A DNA stretch of 42,294 nt. Source: Pseudomonas sp. HMWF021 (lineage in GTDB: Bacteria > Pseudomonadota > Gammaproteobacteria > Pseudomonadales > Pseudomonadaceae). Below are positions 33,822 through 41,231 of the stretch, one piece after another. The DNA is taken from contig NZ_QAIK01000107.1 of assembly GCF_003061005.1 (NCBI RefSeq), forward strand, positions 45,753-88,046, in the 5' to 3' direction. Under the pieces are notes generated by a model. That model saw only the letters and a program-made list of their open reading frames with translations, did no database searches and was not told the DNA's origin. A program made the translations under genes and the position numbers. The number at the start of each line of letters is the position of its first letter. The first letter of the stretch is position 1.

Positions 33822-33849
33822 AAAAAAGCGCCGTAACAGGCGCTTTTTT
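33822..33849 (+). terminator. Rho-independent terminator of secB
   Basis: Perfect 11-bp stem AAAAAAGCGCC / GGCGCTTTTTT with a 6-base loop, 18 bases after the secB stop; the T run is on the plus strand. Confidence 0.9.
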
Positions 33850-33880
33850 CTTGGGTTGGAATACAGAATTCATGGCTTCA

Positions 33881-33959
33881 TGTAGGAGCTGCCGAAGGCT
33901 GCGATCTTTTGATCTTCAAAAACAAGATCAAAAGATCGCAGCCTGCGGCAGCTCCTACA
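33881..33959. repeat. REP inverted pair (GTAGGAGCTGCCGAAGGCTGCGATC type)
   Basis: Arms TGTAGGAGCTGCCGAAGGCT and reverse complement (one A/C change) extend through GCGATCTTTTGATCTT to a tiny central gap, so nearly the whole 79 bases can form one long hairpin. It lies between convergent secB and trmL. Confidence 0.88.
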
Positions 33960-33985
33960 GGGGTGATGTTTTTGCGGGCGGGTGG

Positions 33986-34441
33986 TTATTTGAAGTCGTT
34001 CTGCCGCCACGCTTCGTACACGGCCACCGCCACGGTGTTGGACAGGTTCAGGCTGCGGCAGCCTTCACGCATCGGCAGGCGCAGGCGCTGTTCGGCGGGC
34101 AGGGCGTCCAGCACTTCCGGTGGCAGGCCACGGCTTTCCGGGCCGAAGATGAACGCATCGCCCGGGACGAACGCGGCGTCGTGAAACGGCCGCGAACCCT
34201 TGGTGGTGAACGCGAACAACCGTGGGTGGCCGAGGCTTTCCAGGCAACTGGAGAGGTCGGCATGGCGCTGCAACGTGGCATATTCGTGGTAGTCGAGACC
34301 GGCCCGGCGCAAGCGCTTGTCGTCCATCTCGAAACCCAGCGGTTCGATCAAATGCAGGTGGCAGCCACTGTTGGCGCACAGCCTGATAACGTTGCCGGTG
34401 TTCGGCGGAATTTCTGGTTGAAAAAGGATGACGTGAAACAT
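33986..34441 (-). CDS. trmL: tRNA (cytidine/uridine-34 2'-O)-methyltransferase TrmL
   Basis: A 151-residue SPOUT methyltransferase that methylates the wobble ribose of tRNA-Leu species. All three knot motifs are visible: EIPPNTGNVIRLCANSG (residues 10-26), FIFGPESRGLPPEVL and SLNLSNTVAVAVYEAWRQ at the C-terminus. The ATG at 34441 follows GGAG at good spacing. It shares the palindromic CATG with the divergent gene at 34440. The longer open frame to 34678 runs antisense to that gene and is rejected. Confidence 0.94.
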   Translation of the reverse strand: MFHVILFQPEIPPNTGNVIRLCANSGCHLHLIEPLGFEMDDKRLRRAGLDYHEYATLQRHADLSSCLESLGHPRLFAFTTKGSRPFHDAAFVPGDAFIFGPESRGLPPEVLDALPAEQRLRLPMREGCRSLNLSNTVAVAVYEAWRQNDFK

Positions 34442-34880
34442 GCACGGCTCCGAAGGTAAAGATGACGCGCATTCTACGCCGCCAGCCGACCCGCGTTCGA
34501 AACTATTCCCGCGGGTGATCGGTTCGCTGGCGATTTTCGGTCTGATGGTCGGTTTGATGATCGGTCGCCTGACCACGTCGGACCCGAGCGTGCTGCAGCA
34601 GGTCGATGTCACTGATGACGGCCTGGTGGTGTGGTTCAACAATGAACCGAAACTGCACGGCGAGATCATCGATGGCACGGTGGCGCTGTTGTTTCAGGCT
34701 GAAGGCCGCGCGCAGAAAGGTCAGTTGAAACTCAACGGCAAGGACGTCAACTGGCGAACGCGGGTGAGTGACGGTGGGCTGTTACTGACGGTGCTGGCGG
34801 CGCGGCCGCTGCAAGGTGAGTGGGCCGCCAGCAAGGTCGATGACCGCTGGCGGCTGCAGATCCATCTGCGCGAGCAATAA
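34440..34880 (+). CDS. Small single-helix membrane protein of unknown function
   Basis: A 146-residue protein with a short cytoplasmic start and one membrane helix (residues 25-42, VIGSLAIFGLMVGLMIGRL). A periplasmic beta-rich domain (DGLVVWFNNEPKLHGEIIDG...GEWAASKVDDRWRLQIHL) follows. I do not recognise a named family; a gene at this place is, as I recall, conserved between trmL and ntrC in pseudomonads. Its ATG overlaps the trmL ATG head to head within CATG. The nearest purine-rich site (AAAAAGGA) is about eleven bases upstream, wider than usual, and both promoters must lie inside the opposing gene. Confidence 0.75.
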   Translation: MHGSEGKDDAHSTPPADPRSKLFPRVIGSLAIFGLMVGLMIGRLTTSDPSVLQQVDVTDDGLVVWFNNEPKLHGEIIDGTVALLFQAEGRAQKGQLKLNGKDVNWRTRVSDGGLLLTVLAARPLQGEWAASKVDDRWRLQIHLREQ

Positions 34881-34882
34881 AA

Positions 34883-35090
34883 GCGGGAATCCCCGGCCTG
34901 CCTGTACCAGGGTTCCCAAAACGGGGTGGACTTCGCTGAGAGCGTCGGTCCGGTGTAAAGAGGGAACCCCCGGCCTGCCTGTACCAAGGATCCCAAAAGG
35001 GTGGGTTCGCCGCGCTGCGGTTTGAACCCGGTGTAAAGAGGGGAATCCCCGGCCTGCCTGTACCAAGGTCCCCGAAAGGGTTGGTGAATC
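34883..35090. repeat. Three diverged tandem repeats, period 77-79 bp
   Basis: Three copies share GGGAA-CCCC, then GGCCTGCCTGTACCA (starting at 34895, 34972 and 35051), then AGG-TCCC, AAA and GGGT. Between the cores of copies 1-2 and 2-3 variable text ends in CGGTGTAAAGAGG. The period is 77 then 79 bases, so no reading frame is kept. GGGAA-CC and GG-TTCCC segments could pair within a copy. The array lies directly after a stop codon and before a stretch with no gene. Confidence 0.8.
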
Positions 35091-35290
35091 GAATCACCTG
35101 TAAGCGTTATTGCAGGGGGCGTGCCAGTTTTAGTATTTCGAAACAGAAAAAAGCCTAAGAGCCGCGAAAGCCCCGTGAATCGGGGATTTGATGCTTCTGC
35201 TTGGTTGAAGCTTTGATCTTGTTGGTGTTTTTTTGATCAGTAAGTCATGCCCAATTGCGGTTCGCCGTGCCTTGTGGCGGTGCACACAAA
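35091..35290. other. Non-coding stretch between repeat array and REP pair
   Basis: About 200 bases, AT-richer than the surroundings. I find no gene. GCCCCGTGAATCGGGGAT (about 35170-35188) could form a small hairpin. Function unknown. Confidence 0.35.
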
Positions 35291-35365
35291 AAAAGATCGC
35301 AGCCTTCGGCAGCTCCTACAGGGATATGCGTTCTCTGTAGGAGCTGCCGAAGGCTGCGATCTTTT
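35291..35365. repeat. REP inverted pair (GTAGGAGCTGCCGAAGGCTGCGATC type)
   Basis: Perfect arms AAAAGATCGCAGCCTTCGGC plus AGCTCCTACAG and reverse complement, with a short loop. It lies 24 bases beyond the ntrC stop. The arms match those at 33881-33959 and 39358-39428. Confidence 0.9.
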
Positions 35366-35388
35366 CGCGGACGATTAGAGGAGGGGGC

Positions 35389-36825
35389 TTAGCCCTCATC
35401 CCCCTCATCATCATCCCCACCATCCACCTTCATCCCCAATTCCTTGATCTTGCGCGTCAGGGTATTGCGCCCCCAGCCAAGCAGTACCGCCGCATCGCGT
35501 CGACGCCCGGCGGTGTGCTTCAAAGCAGTCTCGATCATGATCCGCTCGAACGCCGGCACCGCGCTGTCGAGCAGGCTCGACTGGCCGCGGGCCAAGGCCT
35601 GATCCGCCCACTGGCGCAGCGCCTGCTCCCAGTTGGTCACCGGCGCCGAATCCTGTGGCAGGCTCAGCAGCTCCGGCGGCAAGTCACTGATGTGCACTTC
35701 GCGCCCGGAGGCCATCACCGTGATCCAGCGGCAGGTGTTCTCCAGCTGCCGCACGTTGCCCGGCCATGGCAGGTTCTTCAGGTATTCCTCGGTCTCGCTC
35801 TTCAACAGCTTCGGCTCCACCGCCAGTTCTTGCGCAGCGCGGCTGAGGAAGTGCTTGGCCAGGGTCGGGATGTCTTCACGACGGTCCGACAGGCGCGGAA
35901 TGTGGATGCGGATCACGTTGAGGCGGTGGAACAAGTCCTCACGGAATTTCCCGGCGTGCACCAGGGTTTCCAGATTCTGGTGAGTCGCGGCGATGATCCG
36001 CACATCGACCTTGACCGGCACATGGCCGCCAACGCGATAGAACTCGCCGTCGGCCAGCACCCGCAGCAAACGGGTCTGGGTGTCGGCCGGCATGTCGCCG
36101 ATTTCGTCGAGGAACAACGTGCCGCCATCCGCCTGCTCAAAGCGCCCGCGACGCAGGTTGGCCGCGCCGGTGAACGCACCTTTCTCGTGGCCGAACAGCT
36201 CGGATTCCATCAGGTCTTTCGGGATCGCCGCCATGTTCAGCGCGATGAACGGCGAGGCCGCGCGCGGGCTGTGGCGGTGCAGGGCGTGGGCCACCAGTTC
36301 TTTACCGGTACCGGATTCGCCGTTGATCAACACGGTAATGTTGGAGTGGCTCAAGCGGCCGATGGCGCGAAACACTTCTTGCATCGCCGGCGCTTCGCCG
36401 ATGATTTCCGGAGTGCGGGTCAGCGCCGGCACCACTTCCAGGCCTTGCTGTTCCTGCGCATGCTGATTGGCGCGTTTGACCAGCGATACCGCCTCGTCGA
36501 CGTCGAACGGCTTGGGCAGGTATTCGAAAGCACCGCCCTGATACGAGGCCACTGCGCTGTCCAGGTCGGAGTGCGCGGTCATGATGATCACCGGCAACCG
36601 TGGGTGCTGCTCGCGGATGCGTGCCAACAGGTCGAGGCCACTGGCGCCCGGCATACGGATGTCGGAAATGATCACATCAGGCTGCTGACGGGCCAGACGA
36701 CTCATCACGCCATCGGCGCTGTCGAAGCTCTGGGTGGTCATGCCTTCCTGCTGCAAGGCCTTTTCCAGAACCCAACGGATAGAACGGTCGTCATCGACGA
36801 TCCACACGGTTTCACTACGGCTCAT
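35389..36825 (-). CDS. ntrC: Nitrogen regulator NtrC (NR-I), sigma54 activator
   Basis: A 478-residue response regulator and enhancer-binding ATPase. The receiver domain has Asp55 as phospho-acceptor (VIISDIRMPG) with DDD near residue 11 and Lys in YLPKPFD. The AAA domain has Walker A GESGTGKE near 169, the sigma54-contacting GAFTGA near 217 and Walker B GTLFLDEIGD. A Fis-type helix-turn-helix (RRRDAAVLLGWGRNTLTRKI) is at the C-terminus, followed by an unusually acidic tail (DGGDDDEGDEG). Phosphorylated by NtrB in nitrogen limitation, it drives glnA and other targets. It overlaps ntrB by four bases. Confidence 0.97.
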   Translation of the reverse strand: MSRSETVWIVDDDRSIRWVLEKALQQEGMTTQSFDSADGVMSRLARQQPDVIISDIRMPGASGLDLLARIREQHPRLPVIIMTAHSDLDSAVASYQGGAFEYLPKPFDVDEAVSLVKRANQHAQEQQGLEVVPALTRTPEIIGEAPAMQEVFRAIGRLSHSNITVLINGESGTGKELVAHALHRHSPRAASPFIALNMAAIPKDLMESELFGHEKGAFTGAANLRRGRFEQADGGTLFLDEIGDMPADTQTRLLRVLADGEFYRVGGHVPVKVDVRIIAATHQNLETLVHAGKFREDLFHRLNVIRIHIPRLSDRREDIPTLAKHFLSRAAQELAVEPKLLKSETEEYLKNLPWPGNVRQLENTCRWITVMASGREVHISDLPPELLSLPQDSAPVTNWEQALRQWADQALARGQSSLLDSAVPAFERIMIETALKHTAGRRRDAAVLLGWGRNTLTRKIKELGMKVDGGDDDEGDEG

Positions 36826-37907
36826 GTCGATGTGGCTCCTTGTTCCAGTGGCAGAAAGATCGAGAACGTGGTGTGGCCGGGGTGGCTGTCACACTCGATC
36901 AGGCCCTGGTGCTGGCTGATGATGTTCTGGGTGATGGCCAGGCCCAGCCCGGTACCGTCCGGGCGGCCGCTGACCATGGGAAAAAAGATGGTTTCCTGAA
37001 GTTCCGCGGGGATCCCCGGGCCGTTGTCGATGATCTCGATCTTGGTCACCAGGCGATGACGGACGTGGCCGATGGTGAACTGGCGCATGGCGCGCGTGCG
37101 CAGGCTGATGCGGCCCAGACGCAGCTCGTTCTGGCTGCTGATCGCCTGCATGGCGTTGCGCACGATGTTCAGCACGGCCTGAATCATTTGTTCGCGGTCG
37201 ATCAACACGTCGGGAATGCTTGGGTCGTAATCGCGCACCAGGGTGATGCAGCCCTGGCTTTCCGCTTCGACCAGTTGGCAGACGCGTTCCAGCACTTCGT
37301 GGACGTTGCACAGGGCTAGTGACGGCAGTTTGTTCGAGCCGAGCATGCGGTCGACCAGATTGCGCAGGCGGTCGGCCTCTTCAATGATCACGTTGGTGTA
37401 GTCGCGCAGGCTGTCTTCCGGCAGTTCGCGGGCCAGCAACTGCGCGGCGCCACGGATGCCGCCGAGCGGGTTCTTGATCTCGTGGGCGAGGCCGCGCACC
37501 AGCATCTTGCTGGTTTCCTGCTTGGACAGTTGCGCCTCTTCCTTGGTGATCCGCAGCAAGCGGTCACGCGGGTGCACCTCCAGCAGGAGCATGGTCGCGC
37601 CGTTGCTGAGGATCGGCGTCACCGCGTAGTCCACGGTCAGGGTCTGGCCGGTGAGGGCGGTGAGCATCGCTTCGCGCTTGGTGAACGGGTGTGCCTGTTC
37701 GACCGCCTGGCGCAGCGAGTTGAGCGCCTCGGTGGATTCGGTGAACAGCTCGCTGATGAACTGTCCGTGACTGCGCTGACCGCTGATGGCCAGGAGCATT
37801 TCAGCCGCCGGGTTCATGTACTCAAGACGCAACTCGGCGTCGAGCAGGATTGTGGCGGTGGTCAGGTTGTCGAGCAGCAAACGGTGGATTGCGTCGCTAA
37901 TAGTCAT
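36822..37907 (-). CDS. ntrB: Nitrogen sensor kinase/phosphatase NtrB (NR-II)
   Basis: A 361-residue cytoplasmic histidine kinase. The N-terminal PAS domain covers residues 1-115, the phospho-acceptor His142 is in VRGLAHEIKNPLGG and the N box is NIVRNAMQA. The ATP-binding G boxes are DNGPGIP and GTGLGLAI. PII (GlnB/GlnK) binding switches it between kinase and phosphatase on NtrC. The start ATG 37907 follows AGAGG; the open frame to 38126 covers the regulatory region and is rejected. It is preceded by a sigma54-like motif and an NtrC palindrome. Confidence 0.96.
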   Translation of the reverse strand: MTISDAIHRLLLDNLTTATILLDAELRLEYMNPAAEMLLAISGQRSHGQFISELFTESTEALNSLRQAVEQAHPFTKREAMLTALTGQTLTVDYAVTPILSNGATMLLLEVHPRDRLLRITKEEAQLSKQETSKMLVRGLAHEIKNPLGGIRGAAQLLARELPEDSLRDYTNVIIEEADRLRNLVDRMLGSNKLPSLALCNVHEVLERVCQLVEAESQGCITLVRDYDPSIPDVLIDREQMIQAVLNIVRNAMQAISSQNELRLGRISLRTRAMRQFTIGHVRHRLVTKIEIIDNGPGIPAELQETIFFPMVSGRPDGTGLGLAITQNIISQHQGLIECDSHPGHTTFSIFLPLEQGATST

Positions 37908-37964
37908 CGGAGCCTCTTTTGGGGGCGGAGCGTGCGCAAGAAGCAGGCGTCGTTGAACGGAAAA

Positions 37965-37981
37965 TGCAAAAACCAAACCAA
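37965..37981 (-). promoter_or_regulatory. Possible sigma54 promoter of ntrBC
   Basis: On the minus strand TTGGTTTG-GTTT-TTGCA keeps the invariant GG at -24 and a perfect TTGCA at -12 with correct spacing; three -24 positions differ from consensus. It would start transcription about 45 bases before ntrB. The NtrC-like site lies about 130 bases upstream. Confidence 0.5.
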
Positions 37982-38089
37982 GGCTCCGAAAAGAAGCGCT
38001 CAACCCTTGAAACAGGCGTTTGACGCTCGTTTGCGTGGCGCCCTTGGGCAGGGAGCGGGAAGTTTCGAACCAAAATGGGTTGTAATGTG

Positions 38090-38123
38090 GGTACGGTGCA
38101 GTCTGCTGCACCAATATAGTGCG
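38090..38123 (-). promoter_or_regulatory. NtrC-binding palindrome upstream of ntrB
   Basis: TGCACCAATATAGTGCG (38107-38123) has the GCAC-N7-GTGC core of NtrC sites. Its inner 15 bases are the exact reverse complement of the enteric glnA enhancer site GCACTATATTGGTGC as I know it. An adjacent perfect inverted repeat GGTGCAG-TCTG-CTGCACC (38096-38113) overlaps it and adds a second half-site. Autoregulation of ntrBC is the likely role. Confidence 0.75.
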
Positions 38124-38138
38124 CAAAGCTGAACGGCG

Positions 38139-38756
38139 TTAGAAGAAACGCAGGAAGGGATTTTTTTCTTCGACGGGTTTGTCTTTCAGCGGACATTCCG
38201 GGCGCACGCCGAAGTCCTCGGCAGTGCAGGGTTTGACCTGACGCTTTTGGGCCAGCGAGATACGCAGCATGTGGAACGGCTGGTTGGCGGTGCGTTCGAC
38301 CGTGCGGCCCTGCTCATCGAGAATTTCTACCGACAGGTTATGGCTGCCGCGATCGAGGTTGCTCAGCGGGAAAACCGGACTCAGGCCCGGCTCGCCAGTG
38401 GCCTGGCCGTCCAGCAGCAGGCGATAGCGGTGGCCCTGCTGCAGACCCGGTTCGCTGGTGACGCTGACGATCACCTCGCCCGCGCTGCTGCGAATGGTGG
38501 CGTCCGGCTCGGGTATCAGAATGCGCAGCATGTCGTAGTGAAACAGCGGTTGTTCCGGGGATTTTTTTGCAACGCTGATCGGCGCAGCGGCCGTGGGATT
38601 GGCCGACATGCGGTTGCTGGTTGCGATGGGTACGCGCTTGGCATTGCCGCGCGGCTGGTCGGTGTAGACGCGATTGCCCTGGGCATCGACGTAGGTGAAA
38701 ACCTCGGCGTGAACGGGCAGGGCGAGCAGGCACAGGATCAGCCAGACACTCCTCAT
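38139..38756 (-). CDS. DUF4124 domain protein (downstream of a pair)
   Basis: A 205-residue exported protein. A signal peptide (MRSVWLILCLLALPVHA) leads to the DUF4124 motif EVFTYVDAQGNRVYTDQP. A predicted beta-sandwich follows (residues 75-165, IRSSAGEVIVSVTSEPG...HRYRLLLDGQ) and a basic tail ends in NPFLRFF. Function unknown; the family is common in Gammaproteobacteria near glnA-ntrBC. It is homologous in layout to the gene immediately upstream, with which it overlaps by four bases. Confidence 0.85.
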   Translation of the reverse strand: MRSVWLILCLLALPVHAEVFTYVDAQGNRVYTDQPRGNAKRVPIATSNRMSANPTAAAPISVAKKSPEQPLFHYDMLRILIPEPDATIRSSAGEVIVSVTSEPGLQQGHRYRLLLDGQATGEPGLSPVFPLSNLDRGSHNLSVEILDEQGRTVERTANQPFHMLRISLAQKRQVKPCTAEDFGVRPECPLKDKPVEEKNPFLRFF

Positions 38757-39265
38757 GGCTTGTGCACCCGTTGCACGGTGAACACCACGGCCGGACTCTG
38801 CTGGATGATCGCCTCGCCGTCGATCACTTGCACCGCGAGACGATGCTCGCCGCGATCGACGTTCACCAGTTGCAGGATCGGCACGTTGCTCGGCTGGCCG
38901 TAAGGCGCGTCGTCCAGGACCAGCCTTAATTGGTGCGGCGCCTGCAAACGCGGCTTGATCAGCACGCTGACGGTGAAAGTGCCGTTGTTGGCGCGCAGGG
39001 CTTCTTCGCTGGGCAGGCCGCTCAGCTCCAGTACTTCATAAGCGCTGCGTGCCGCGGGGCTTGTGTCGATGCTTGAAGGCGCTGGCGCGCTCGGTGCCTG
39101 TGGCTCGACGCGGTTGAGTGGCGGCAACTCGACCGGCTGCGCCTGAACACCGTCCGGCGAGTGATCGCTGTAGACCGTGTTGCCATTGGCGTCGGTGTAC
39201 TTGTAGATCTGCGCGGCGGCGGGCAGGGCGATCAGCAGCAGGATGTAGAGAAAGGTGCGACCCAT
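38753..39265 (-). CDS. DUF4124 domain protein (upstream of a pair)
   Basis: A 170-residue exported protein. A signal peptide (MGRTFLYILLLIALPAAA) is followed by the DUF4124 signature QIYKYTDANGNTVYSDHSPDG, a proline-rich linker and a beta-rich domain (FTVSVLIKPRLQAPHQLRLV). That domain parallels the one in the downstream gene, so the two look like diverged duplicates. The ATG at 39265 is chosen because it begins a clean signal peptide; no good ribosome site is visible. It lies between glnA and ntrB; function unknown. Confidence 0.83.
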   Translation of the reverse strand: MGRTFLYILLLIALPAAAQIYKYTDANGNTVYSDHSPDGVQAQPVELPPLNRVEPQAPSAPAPSSIDTSPAARSAYEVLELSGLPSEEALRANNGTFTVSVLIKPRLQAPHQLRLVLDDAPYGQPSNVPILQLVNVDRGEHRLAVQVIDGEAIIQQSPAVVFTVQRVHKP

Positions 39266-39357
39266 GAAATCGACCGGGAAAGAAAGCAATGGGATGCAGC
39301 ATAGGCCAGGGTGGGCGACAGGCCCAAGCCGTTAACAAATGGAATTGAAAAGCCAAG

Positions 39358-39428
39358 TCAAGAGATCGCAGCCTTCGGCAGCTCCTACACCGATCCTGTA
39401 GGAGCTGCCGAAGGCTGCGATCTCTTGA
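39358..39428. repeat. REP inverted pair (GTAGGAGCTGCCGAAGGCTGCGATC type)
   Basis: Perfect arms TCAAGAGATCGCAGCCTTCG plus GCAGCTCCTACA and reverse complement around a short loop, between glnA and the DUF4124 pair. Same family as the copies at 33881 and 35291. Confidence 0.9.
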
Positions 39429-39436
39429 TCTTCAAT

Positions 39437-39466
39437 AAAAAAGGCCTCCCGAAGGAGGCCTCTTTC
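39437..39466 (-). terminator. Rho-independent terminator of glnA
   Basis: Stem AGGCCTCC (39442-39449) / GGAGGCCT (39454-39461) with a CGAA loop. On the minus strand it is followed by a T run (plus-strand AATAAAAAA). Confidence 0.88.
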
Positions 39467-39496
39467 TGTCACGCCGCGTAGCGCAGCGCTACCGGG

Positions 39497-40903
39497 TCAG
39501 CAGCTGTAGTACAGCTCATATTCCAGTGGGTGTACGAAGGTGCGGACCTTGATTTCTTCTTCGGATTTCAGCGCGATGTAAGCATCGATGAAGTCGTCGG
39601 AGAACACGCCGCCCTTGGTCAGGAACGCACGGCCCTTGTCCAGCTCTTCCAGGGCTTCTTTCAGGCTGCCGCAAACTTGTGGGATCTCTTTCGCCTCTTC
39701 AGGCGGCAGGTCGTACAGGTTTTTGTCAGCGGCATCGCCTGGGTGGATCTTGTTCTGGATACCGTCCAGGCCGGCCATCAGCAGTGCTGCGAAAGCCAGG
39801 TACGGGTTGGCAGCCGGATCCGGGAAACGCGCTTCGATACGACGGCCGCGCGGGCTGTTGACGTAAGGAATACGGATCGAGGCGGAACGGTTGCGCGCCG
39901 AGTAGGCCAGCATCACCGGCGCTTCGAAACCTGGCACCAGACGCTTGTAGGAGTTGGTGGCCGGGTTGGTGAAGCCGTTCAGGGCCTTGCCGTGCTTGAT
40001 GATACCGCCGATGAAGTACAGGGCGGTTTCGGACAGGCCGGCATAGCCTTCGCCAGCGAAGGTGTTCTTGCCGTCTTTGGCGATGGACATGTGTACGTGC
40101 ATGCCCGAGCCGTTGTCGCCGTACAGTGGCTTCGGCATGAAGGTCGCGGTGCGGCCATAAGCGTCGGCAACGTTGTGGACAACGTATTTCAGCGTCTGAA
40201 CTTCGTCAGCTTTTTTCACCAGGGTGTTGAACTTGACACCGATTTCGTTCTGACCGGCAGTCGCCACTTCGTGGTGGTGAACTTCAACGGTCTGGCCCAT
40301 CTCTTCCAGTGCGTTGCACATGGCAGTACGGATTTCGTGGTCGTGGTCGAACGGCGGAACCGGGAAGTAGCCGCCTTTGATACCAGGACGGTGGCCTTTG
40401 TTGCCGCCTTCGATGTCCTGGTCGGACATCCACGAACCTTGTTCGGAGTAGATCTTGAACATCGAGCCGGAGATGTCGGACTTGAACTTCACTTCGTCGA
40501 AGATGAAGAATTCTGGTTCTGGACCGGCGAAGACGGTGTCACCGATACCGGTGGTCTTCAGGTATTCCTCGGCACGGTGAGCGATGGCGCGCGGGTCGCG
40601 ATCGTAACCTTGCATGGTCGAAGGTTCGATGATGTCGCAGACCAGGATCAGGGTCGCGTCTTCGGTGAACGGGTCGAGAACGGCAGTGTCGTCGTCCGGC
40701 AGCAGGATCATGTCGGAGGCTTCGATGCCTTTCCAGCCAGCGATGGAGGAACCGTCGAACATCTTGCCGACTTCGAAGAAGTCGTCTTCCAGCGCATCGC
40801 GAGCCGGCATGGTCACGTGGTGCTGAGTGCCTTTGGTGTCCGTGAAGCGCAGATCAATCCACTTGACGTCATGATCTTTGATGAGTTGAACCGACTTCGA
40901 CAT
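39497..40903 (-). CDS. glnA: Glutamine synthetase, type I
   Basis: A 468-residue type I-beta glutamine synthetase that joins ammonia to glutamate with ATP. Conserved parts include the latch [17 protein letters not shown], metal ligands in [11 protein letters not shown], the ATP site [10 protein letters not shown], and the glutamate-binding NRSASIRIP. The adenylylation tyrosine is in [11 protein letters not shown] near residue 397, so activity is controlled by GlnE. ATG 40903 follows CGGAGG; the longer frame is rejected. A sigma54 promoter and NtrC-like site lie upstream. Confidence 0.98.
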   Translation of the reverse strand: MSKSVQLIKDHDVKWIDLRFTDTKGTQHHVTMPARDALEDDFFEVGKMFDGSSIAGWKGIEASDMILLPDDDTAVLDPFTEDATLILVCDIIEPSTMQGYDRDPRAIAHRAEEYLKTTGIGDTVFAGPEPEFFIFDEVKFKSDISGSMFKIYSEQGSWMSDQDIEGGNKGHRPGIKGGYFPVPPFDHDHEIRTAMCNALEEMGQTVEVHHHEVATAGQNEIGVKFNTLVKKADEVQTLKYVVHNVADAYGRTATFMPKPLYGDNGSGMHVHMSIAKDGKNTFAGEGYAGLSETALYFIGGIIKHGKALNGFTNPATNSYKRLVPGFEAPVMLAYSARNRSASIRIPYVNSPRGRRIEARFPDPAANPYLAFAALLMAGLDGIQNKIHPGDAADKNLYDLPPEEAKEIPQVCGSLKEALEELDKGRAFLTKGGVFSDDFIDAYIALKSEEEIKVRTFVHPLEYELYYSC

Positions 40904-40999
40904 AGTGTCCTCCGGGTGGCTTAGGGCTTGGTAGTGGATGCCCTTAATAGGGGTGATGCCGGCGCAGATACTCTGCCAAGGCAACCTGCCTCACAAGGG

Positions 41000-41016
41000 A
41001 GCAAATTGCATGCCAG
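41000..41016 (-). promoter_or_regulatory. Sigma54 promoter of glnA
   Basis: On the minus strand CTGGCATG-CAAT-TTGCT matches YTGGCAYG-N4-TTGCW, with both invariant dinucleotides. It predicts a transcript start near 40988, giving a leader of about 85 bases before the ATG. Confidence 0.8.
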
Positions 41017-41118
41017 TGCCCCAGCATGGGTTTTTTGCCCCAAATTCACGCTTTGAGCACTGCAAAGCGCCATAAAGGCGAAAATCTCGCCCCTTAATGT
41101 AGCGTCTAAAAACAAAAA

Positions 41119-41135
41119 TGACCCGTTTTGGTGCA
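41119..41135 (-). promoter_or_regulatory. NtrC-like enhancer site upstream of glnA
   Basis: Minus strand TGCACC-AAAAC-GGGTCA: the first half is a perfect NtrC half-site and the second is degenerate. It lies 103-135 bases upstream of the sigma54 motif, normal for an enhancer. Confidence 0.55.
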
Positions 41136-41183
41136 AGGAAAACCTTCTGCATATTAACTGGTTAAACCTTGAGCAATTTCCGC

Positions 41184-41189
41184 TATAAT
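41184..41189 (+). promoter_or_regulatory. -10 element of thiI
   Basis: TATAAT, 42 bases before the thiI ATG. The sequence 17 bases upstream (GTTAAA) is only a weak -35. Confidence 0.55.
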
Positions 41190-41231
41190 CCGCGCCCCCC
41201 TTTTTCGGCTGGCCCTGCGCGCGCTGTTTTC

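Larger units (their letters stand above)
40904..41231. other. Divergent control region of glnA and thiI
   Basis: 328 bases between divergent genes. It holds the glnA sigma54 promoter (41000-41016), an NtrC-like site (41119-41135) and the thiI -10 element (41184-41189). A second weak half-match GCACTGCAAAGCGCC begins at 41057. No gene is seen. Confidence 0.6.

Noticed and set aside
34883..35090. CRISPR array
   Set aside because: Only three diverged copies, repeat core and spacing too irregular, and no cas genes.
34747..35097. Repeat protein encoded on the minus strand of the repeat array
   Set aside because: Translation looks periodic (GTGRPGIP), but the 77- and 79-base periods shift the frame and there is no ribosome site or conserved start.
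35515..36999. 494-codon plus-strand open frame
   Set aside because: Antisense to ntrC, whose motifs are all intact.
39530..40924. 464-codon plus-strand open frame
   Set aside because: Antisense to glnA.
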